Source: Weeksellaceae bacterium (GTDB lineage Bacteria > Bacteroidota > Bacteroidia > Flavobacteriales > Weeksellaceae). From it: DNA of 64,000 bases. Positions 59,547 to 64,000 of this stretch are shown one piece after another (position 1 is the first letter of the stretch; each line of letters opens with the position of its first letter). Under the pieces are notes generated by a model that saw only the letters and a list, made by a program, of their open reading frames with translations, searched no databases and was not told where the DNA came from. The position numbers and the translations under genes were made by a program. The DNA is taken from the NCBI GenBank assembly GCA_019459455.1, contig JAIBEX010000021.1:62001-126000 (forward strand), in the 5' to 3' direction.

Positions 59547-61562
59547 CTATCCGAATGCCCGCTTCAGAAGACTCTCCACCTTCGGTTCACTACCTCTGAA
59601 GTTTTTGTAAAGTTCCATGGGGTCTTTTGTTCCGCCAGCTGCGAGCAGGACTTTATATTTTGCAGCGATTTCCGGATTGAAGATTCCGTTTTCCTTGAAA
59701 TACTGGAAGGCGTCCGCATCCAGGACCTCTGCCCACTTGTACGAATAATAACCCGCGGAATATCCACCCTGGAAGATGTGTGAAAAACTGGTGCTCATCG
59801 CCGTTTCCGGATTGGAAGGGTAAAGGTTGGTGGCTTTCGTTTCTTCCACTTCAAAGGTTTTGATGTCGCCTACTTTATCGGCATTGCTGTGGTAAGCCAT
59901 ATCCAACAGTCCGAAACCAAGTTGGCGTAAGGTTTGGTAGCCTTCCAGGAAATTTTTTGAAGCCGATATTTTCTGGATTTTATCGTCGGGCAGTATTTCT
60001 CCCGTTTTATAATGTTTTGCGAAGGTTTTCAGGAATTCCGGTTCGTAACAGAAATTTTCCAGAAATTGCGATGGAAGTTCAACGAAATCCCATTTTACAG
60101 AGGTTCCCGAAAGGTTGGGATAGGTTGTATCGGCCAGGACTCCGTGAAGCGCATGACCAAACTCGTGGAAAAGGGTGGTCACTTCCTGAAAGGTCAGCAG
60201 GCTTGGCGTGTCGGCTCCGGGTTTGGAAAAATTACACACTACGGAGATATGAGGCCTGAAATTGAGACCGTTTTTTTTATATTGGCTCTTAAAACTCGTC
60301 ATCCACGCGCCGGCTCTCTTACCCTTTCTGGGGAAATAGTCCACATAAAGAAGCGCCTTGAATGTTCCGTTTTCGAAGATTTCGTAGGTTTTGACCTCCT
60401 CGTGGTACTTCTGGATTTCGTGCGTTTCCAAAAAATGAAGATCGAAAAGTTGCTTCGCCAGGCCGAACACAGCTTCCTGAACTTTCTCCAGCTGGAAATA
60501 GGGTTTCAGTTCTTCATCATCAATATCAAATTTCTGTTTCCGGAGTTTTTCTGCGTAAAAGTTGTGGTCGTAGCTTTCCATCGTCTCAATGCCGTCGGCT
60601 TTCGCAAGTACTTTCAATTCGGCTATTTCTTTCTCCGCATACGGTTTAGCCTTTTCAAGCAGTTCATGCAGGAAGGCGGTCACCTGATCGGGGGTTTTAG
60701 CCATGCGCTCTTCCAGAACATAATCGGCGAAGTTTTTATAACCTAAAAGTTGTGCTTTCTCCTGCTTCAGGCTCACGATTTCCCGAATGAGGTTCTGATT
60801 GTCGAATTCATTGTTGCTGAAGGATTTTTTTCCGTTTGCGAGAGCCAATTCCTTCCGCAGATCGCGGTTTTCCGCATAGGTCATGAACGGAAGGTAACTT
60901 GGGTACTGAAGCGTGACTACAAAACCCTCCAGATTCCGTGTCTTTGCTTCCTCGCGGTATTGATCCATTATGGGCTCCGGAATTCCTGCGAGTTCCCCTG
61001 CGTCGGTGATGTGCCTGAAATAACTGTTGGTTTCTGCTAAAACGTTCTGTCCGTACTGCAGTGTTTTTTTTGAAAGCTGGATACTGATGTCCTTGAATTT
61101 CTCTTTATCAGCATTGTTCAGCAGTGCGCCGCTCCTTACAAAACCCTTGTACGTTTCGGTGAGTAGCATTTCCTGTTCTTCATTCAGTTTGTACATCTCT
61201 TTTTCGTCATACACTTTCTTTATTCTTTCGAACAGTTTGGAATTCTGGGAGATTTTCGCTGAATATTCTGCTAAAAGGGGGGAGACTTCCTGCGCGATTT
61301 TTTGTATTTCGTCATTCGTTTCCGCTGAATTCAGGTTGAAGAATATCCCTGATACGACATCCAGTTTTTCACCGGAGAAAGCCAGTGCTTCTATAACGTT
61401 TTCAAAAGTAGGTTCATTGCGATTTTCTGCTATGTTATTAATTTCCTGTTCCGAAATTTTAATAAGTTCCCGGAAAGCAGGGAGGAAATGTTCCTCTTTG
61501 ATATCGTTGAACGGTGCAGACTGATGTTTGGTTTGAAAAGTTTCTAATAGAGGGTTTTGCAT
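59547..61562 (-). CDS. M3 family metallopeptidase (oligopeptidase A/Dcp type)
   Basis: This 671-residue zinc peptidase of the thimet/Dcp family has the active-site FHEFGHALHGVL with His466, Glu467 and His470. Downstream are the third-ligand and substrate regions LPSQFLENFCYEPEFLKTFA and FSHIFQGGYSAGYYSYKWAE. The N-terminal half is the helical domain (about 1-250). No signal peptide is seen, so it is probably cytoplasmic and degrades short peptides. A -7 box lies at 61627, sharing the gap with the divergent SRPBCC promoter. Confidence 0.95.
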   Translation of the reverse strand: MQNPLLETFQTKHQSAPFNDIKEEHFLPAFRELIKISEQEINNIAENRNEPTFENVIEALAFSGEKLDVVSGIFFNLNSAETNDEIQKIAQEVSPLLAEYSAKISQNSKLFERIKKVYDEKEMYKLNEEQEMLLTETYKGFVRSGALLNNADKEKFKDISIQLSKKTLQYGQNVLAETNSYFRHITDAGELAGIPEPIMDQYREEAKTRNLEGFVVTLQYPSYLPFMTYAENRDLRKELALANGKKSFSNNEFDNQNLIREIVSLKQEKAQLLGYKNFADYVLEERMAKTPDQVTAFLHELLEKAKPYAEKEIAELKVLAKADGIETMESYDHNFYAEKLRKQKFDIDDEELKPYFQLEKVQEAVFGLAKQLFDLHFLETHEIQKYHEEVKTYEIFENGTFKALLYVDYFPRKGKRAGAWMTSFKSQYKKNGLNFRPHISVVCNFSKPGADTPSLLTFQEVTTLFHEFGHALHGVLADTTYPNLSGTSVKWDFVELPSQFLENFCYEPEFLKTFAKHYKTGEILPDDKIQKISASKNFLEGYQTLRQLGFGLLDMAYHSNADKVGDIKTFEVEETKATNLYPSNPETAMSTSFSHIFQGGYSAGYYSYKWAEVLDADAFQYFKENGIFNPEIAAKYKVLLAAGGTKDPMELYKNFRGSEPKVESLLKRAFG

Positions 61563-61626
61563 TTCTGTTCTGATTTTATGTCCTTAGATGTGGTGCTGTG
61601 GAGCTGTTTTAAGGTGTAAATTTACT

Positions 61627-61634
61627 CAAAATTA
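61627..61634 (-). promoter_or_regulatory. candidate -7 element of the M3 peptidase gene
   Basis: TAATTTTG on the minus strand matches TAnnTTTG. It lies 64 bases upstream of the ATG, 5 bases from the divergent -7 box at 61640. Confidence 0.4.
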
Positions 61635-61639
61635 TATTT

Positions 61640-61647
61640 TATATTTG
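61640..61647 (+). promoter_or_regulatory. candidate -7 element of the SRPBCC gene
   Basis: TATATTTG matches TAnnTTTG and ends 19 bases before the ATG at 61667. Confidence 0.45.
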
Positions 61648-61666
61648 TTCCTAAAATTAAACCATT

Positions 61667-62185
61667 ATGAAAACTTTCCTTAAAATCCTTCTTGCAGCAG
61701 TCGTGGTTCTTCTCATCGCCATGTTTGCAATTGGTAAAGCTTACCATTTCGAAAAGTCAATCGTGATCAATGCTCCGGCTGAGAAGATCTATCAGAACAT
61801 GAATTCAATGAAGGCATTCAACCGGTGGAATCCCTGGATGGAGCTGGATCCGAATATGAAAGTGGAATATTCGGGTAACTCCGGACAGATTGGTGACCAA
61901 TACTGCTGGGATGGGAACGGGGATGCTGGAAAAGGCTGCCATACCATTACAGCACTGGTCCCGAATCAGCAACAGTCAACAAAAATGCTGTTTATGAAAC
62001 CGTTTGAAAGTGATGCTACTTCCAATATTATCCTTACACCAAACGGAAATTCCACTAAAGTGACCTGGGATATGGATTGCGAGCTGGATTATCCGATGAA
62101 CCTGATGTCTATTTTTATGGATGGGCAAATGGATAAATCATACGGCAGCGGCTTGGCAAAACTTAAGGAAATCTCGGAGAAATAA
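61667..62185 (+). CDS. SRPBCC family protein with N-terminal membrane anchor
   Basis: The 172-residue product has one N-terminal hydrophobic segment (about 4-23, FLKILLAAVVVLLIAMFAIG). A START-like ligand-binding domain of the polyketide-cyclase type follows (about 30-170): KSIVINAPAEKIYQNMNSMK, FNRWNPWMELDPN and VTWDMDCELDYPMNLMSIFM. The ligand is unknown. It has its own promoter and a terminator at 62204. Confidence 0.88.
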   Translation: MKTFLKILLAAVVVLLIAMFAIGKAYHFEKSIVINAPAEKIYQNMNSMKAFNRWNPWMELDPNMKVEYSGNSGQIGDQYCWDGNGDAGKGCHTITALVPNQQQSTKMLFMKPFESDATSNIILTPNGNSTKVTWDMDCELDYPMNLMSIFMDGQMDKSYGSGLAKLKEISEK

Positions 62186-62203
62186 ACACACACAATCTTA
62201 ATC

Positions 62204-62230
62204 GGCCGGGCTGTAGTCCGGTTTTTTTTG
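62204..62230 (+). terminator. terminator of the SRPBCC gene
   Basis: CCGG (62206-62209) pairs with CCGG (62218-62221) as a short GC-rich stem, followed by eight T. The stem is weak, so confidence is moderate. Confidence 0.5.
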
Positions 62231-62300
62231 AAAGGTACAAGTCAGGTCATAGTTGTTTTCGCTGCGGTGGCATCAGATCCTAAAATAAATCTGCACATTT

Positions 62301-62331
62301 TTTGTTTTAAATGGGTTAACTTTTATATTTG
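62301..62331 (+). promoter_or_regulatory. promoter of the Gre-like gene
   Basis: TTTG at 62301-62304, a 19-base spacer and TATATTTG at 62324-62331 match both consensus boxes exactly. The ATG is 52 bases after the -7 box. Confidence 0.7.
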
Positions 62332-62382
62332 AGTTAAATTAATAAATCGGTTGGTCCAGGATACGGAAACTTAAGAACGCAT

Positions 62383-62832
62383 ATGCAGAAGGCTGTTTAC
62401 AATAAGAATGATTTGCGGAATTACGTAAAGGAAATGATTTCAGGCAAGGTTAAAACCCTGGAGTTTTATCTGAATTTTACATTGGAAGCCAGCCGCGAAA
62501 TAAAAAAGACCACAAAGTACGACTCCATTCGGGAGGAAATCCAGAGTGAAATCTACCACCTGGACAAACAGATGTTTACTCTTAAAAACATGCAGCGCGA
62601 GATGCAGAGGGTACTCAACACAACCTCGGAAACGATTAATCTGGGTTCTGTGGTCATCACCAATAAAGCAAGGTTTTATATCTCGGTTTCCCTGGGCGAA
62701 TTTTTTTATGAAGGCGACCGCTTTTATGCAATTTCCGAAGAAAGTCCCATGGCCAAAATGATGAAAGGCAAGAAGGTGGGTACAGAATTCACGCTTAACA
62801 ACATCCACCAGCGGATAGAAGAAATTCTGTGA
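62383..62832 (+). CDS. Gre-like transcription factor (coiled coil plus GreA/GreB C-terminal domain)
   Basis: The 149-residue product has an N-terminal helical, probably coiled-coil part (about 5-80, including YDSIREEIQSEIYHLDKQMF and LKNMQREMQRVL). A C-terminal beta domain (about 85-149) follows the GreA/GreB pattern: LGSVVITNKARFYISVSLGE, then YAISEESPMAKMMKGKKVGT and EFTL. This suggests a secondary-channel factor that binds RNA polymerase. The usual acidic tip residues cannot be assigned by eye. It has its own perfect promoter. Confidence 0.75.
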   Translation: MQKAVYNKNDLRNYVKEMISGKVKTLEFYLNFTLEASREIKKTTKYDSIREEIQSEIYHLDKQMFTLKNMQREMQRVLNTTSETINLGSVVITNKARFYISVSLGEFFYEGDRFYAISEESPMAKMMKGKKVGTEFTLNNIHQRIEEIL

Positions 62833-62913
62833 ATCTTTCAGCTGGTTTTAGCTACATTGCAGCGCACCGCCGGTTGGTCTTTTGATAAAATCTGTTCCTA
62901 ATCCAAATCTTCT

Positions 62914-62921
62914 TACTTTTG
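62914..62921 (+). promoter_or_regulatory. candidate -7 element of the nitroreductase gene
   Basis: TACTTTTG matches TAnnTTTG and ends 4 bases before the ATG, which would make the message leaderless. Confidence 0.35.
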
Positions 62922-62925
62922 CATA

Positions 62926-63435
62926 ATGGATGAAGCCCAAATTCTAAAACACATCATCGAAAGCAGGAAAAGCAGCTTCCCGAGAGATTATACTGATCAG
63001 GAAATTCCACATGAAATTCTTGAAGAAATCCTGAATTCTGCCCGCTTTGCCCCAAATCATAAGAAAACAAAACCATGGCGGTTCCAGCTTTTTCGCAAAA
63101 ATGAGAAAGCAGGACTGGGACAGAAATTAGCCGAAATTTATAAGGAAACAACCCCATCCCAAATCTTTCTTGAGAAAAAATACATAGATATTTCCTCTAA
63201 AATTTCAAGGGCTGATGCGGTAATCACCGTGTCGGTGAATTTCAGCGGTCTCGTTCCGGAATGGGAGGAGATTGCGGCCGTGGCAATGGCGGTTCAGAAT
63301 ATGTATTTAACATGTACTGCGCATAAAGTGGGTTGTTACTGGAGTACTCCTGGCATGATTAAACATATTGATGAATATCTGCAGCTGGAGCCCAACCAGA
63401 AATGTTACGGCCTCTTTTATCTGGGTAAAATTTAA
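62926..63435 (+). CDS. nitroreductase family protein
   Basis: This 169-residue FMN-dependent reductase of the YdjA-like short branch has HIIESRKSSFPRDYTDQEIP at the start (Arg and Ser that hold FMN phosphate) and ILNSARFAPNHKKTKPWRFQ. It also has EEIAAVAMAVQNMYLTCTAH, GCYWSTPGMIKHI and a final YGLFYLGKI. The cofactor site is complete. Substrate unknown. It lies 94 bases after the Gre-like gene. Confidence 0.92.
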   Translation: MDEAQILKHIIESRKSSFPRDYTDQEIPHEILEEILNSARFAPNHKKTKPWRFQLFRKNEKAGLGQKLAEIYKETTPSQIFLEKKYIDISSKISRADAVITVSVNFSGLVPEWEEIAAVAMAVQNMYLTCTAHKVGCYWSTPGMIKHIDEYLQLEPNQKCYGLFYLGKI

Positions 63436-63493
63436 TCCTCTCCCAAATTCCACTTTTTTTTAGGCTTGCATTTTTTAGATTGCAAAATTTGAC

Positions 63494-63501
63494 TATCTTT
63501 G
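63494..63501 (+). promoter_or_regulatory. candidate -7 element of rpsP
   Basis: TATCTTTG matches TAnnTTTG. TTTT at 63471-63474, 19 bases upstream, is one base off the -33 box. The leader of about 40 bases contains a small hairpin GGGA/TCCC at 63519-63531. Confidence 0.5.
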
Positions 63502-63547
63502 CACACTTAATATTTAACGGGACGAGATCCCACAAAATCAAACATTT

Positions 63548-64000
63548 ATGTCAGTAAAAATTAGATTACAAAGACACGGTAAAAAAGGGAAACCTTTCTT
63601 CCACATCGTAGTTGCAGATGCCAGAGCTAAAAGAGATGGTAAATTCATCGAAAAGTTAGGGATCTACAACCCAATTACAAACCCTGCAACAATTGAACTT
63701 AACGTTGATGCCGCCGTGAAGTGGTTAAACAACGGTGCTCAGCCAAGTGATACGGCAAGAGCGATTCTTTCTTACAAAGGTGCCCTTTACAAAAAACACC
63801 TGATGGGTGGAGTTGCAAAAGGTGCTTTTGACGAGGCTGAAGCTGAAAAGAGATTCGGTGCATGGCTTGAAGAAAAAGAGAAGCAGGTATCCGGCAAATC
63901 AGAAGGTTTGGCACAATCTAAAGCAGATGCTAAAAAAGCAGCTTTGGATGCTGAAACTAAAGTGAATCAGGCGAGACTTGATGCAGCTGCAAAAATTGAA
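63548..64000 (+). CDS. rpsP: 30S ribosomal protein S16 (3' end outside the window)
   Basis: The first 151 residues are present and the gene runs off the window. The conserved S16 part is [40 protein letters not shown] and [20 protein letters not shown], then [14 protein letters not shown] (residues 1-75). After it comes a long Lys/Ala/Glu-rich helical extension (about 85 onward) common in Bacteroidota. It is expected to be the first gene of an rpsP-rimM or rpsP-trmD group, which lies beyond the end. Confidence 0.95.
   Translation, partial: MSVKIRLQRHGKKGKPFFHIVVADARAKRDGKFIEKLGIYNPITNPATIELNVDAAVKWLNNGAQPSDTARAILSYKGALYKKHLMGGVAKGAFDEAEAEKRFGAWLEEKEKQVSGKSEGLAQSKADAKKAALDAETKVNQARLDAAAKIE

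Noticed and set aside
1-64000. Mobile elements, CRISPR, prophage or defence island
   Set aside because: No transposase, integrase, phage structural gene, restriction gene or regular repeat array was seen on either strand. The tRNA-Cys is not followed by an integrase or a duplicated tRNA end.

Overview
The window reads as a core chromosomal segment of a member of the Bacteroidota, most likely a flavobacterium of the Chryseobacterium clade (Weeksellaceae). Four things point there. The start-proximal promoters repeatedly match the Bacteroidetes consensus TTTG-N17..23-TAnnTTTG, for example at 6597, 8056, 38948, 45046 and 62301. Several families are typical of this phylum: DUF3822, DUF4295, DUF5606, DUF4403, a type IX secretion plug protein and a transketolase split into two genes. 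The OmpA protein carries calcium-binding type 3 repeats. Shine-Dalgarno sequences are not prominent. No species can be named from the sequence alone.

Layout. 1-6.5 kb: tsaD-rsmE (minus) back to back with a large tamB (plus). 6.6-8.9 kb: an Lrp/AsnC regulator, a small four-helix membrane protein, an Rrf2 regulator and the iron-sulfur repair protein Ric, whose promoter carries a palindrome. 8.9-13.4 kb: a decayed outer-membrane-protein tail, a small lipoprotein, the two transketolase halves separated by an inverted repeat, and a sodium:solute symporter followed by a gene-poor stretch with frame remnants. 13.4-18.9 kb: pirin, a GNAT protein, a flavin monooxygenase, an MFS exporter and secreted proteins of unknown role. 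19-26.2 kb: asnB, a 16S rRNA m5C methyltransferase, murB, an aminotransferase, a phosphodiesterase and an Smr protein. 26.4-34.9 kb: DUF3822-rsmD, sixA-like, ruvX-def-DUF5606, fmt, recQ, ompA and folK. 35-40.7 kb: sppA, a GlsB-type membrane protein, ftsY, the rpmB-rpmG-DUF4295 ribosomal cluster and lnt. 40.8-47.9 kb: a zinc-ribbon protein, an unknown membrane protein, a frameshifted flavin monooxygenase gene, a Pif1-type helicase, a lipoprotein, a YihY-type membrane protein, a GNAT and a gamma-carbonic anhydrase. 47.9-64 kb: Nfu, hemH, the T9SS plug, an MBL hydrolase, a thioredoxin-like protein, miaA, yicC-gmk, a Rossmann protein, nadA, folB, DUF4403, tRNA-Cys, a glycine-zipper lipoprotein, an M3 peptidase, an SRPBCC protein, a Gre-like protein, a nitroreductase and rpsP, which runs off the end.

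Most genes serve translation and its quality control (rsmE, tsaD, rsmD, miaA, fmt, def, rpmB, rpmG, rpsP, ftsY), envelope building (tamB, murB, lnt, sppA, ompA, the plug protein) and cofactors (nadA, folB, folK, hemH, Nfu). No insertion sequence, integrase, prophage, CRISPR array or defence island was seen. The main points for a second look are the palindromic operator over the ric promoter beside an Fe-S-type Rrf2 gene, the frameshifted monooxygenase gene near 42.79 kb, non-ATG starts in hemH, miaA and the DUF4403 gene, promoters embedded in the first codons of divergent neighbours, the 23-bp inverted repeat between the transketolase genes, two decayed gene remnants, and a Gre-like coiled-coil protein. 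Nothing in the window is a clear, wholly new multi-gene system. The Rrf2/Ric region is the nearest candidate for an undescribed regulatory module.
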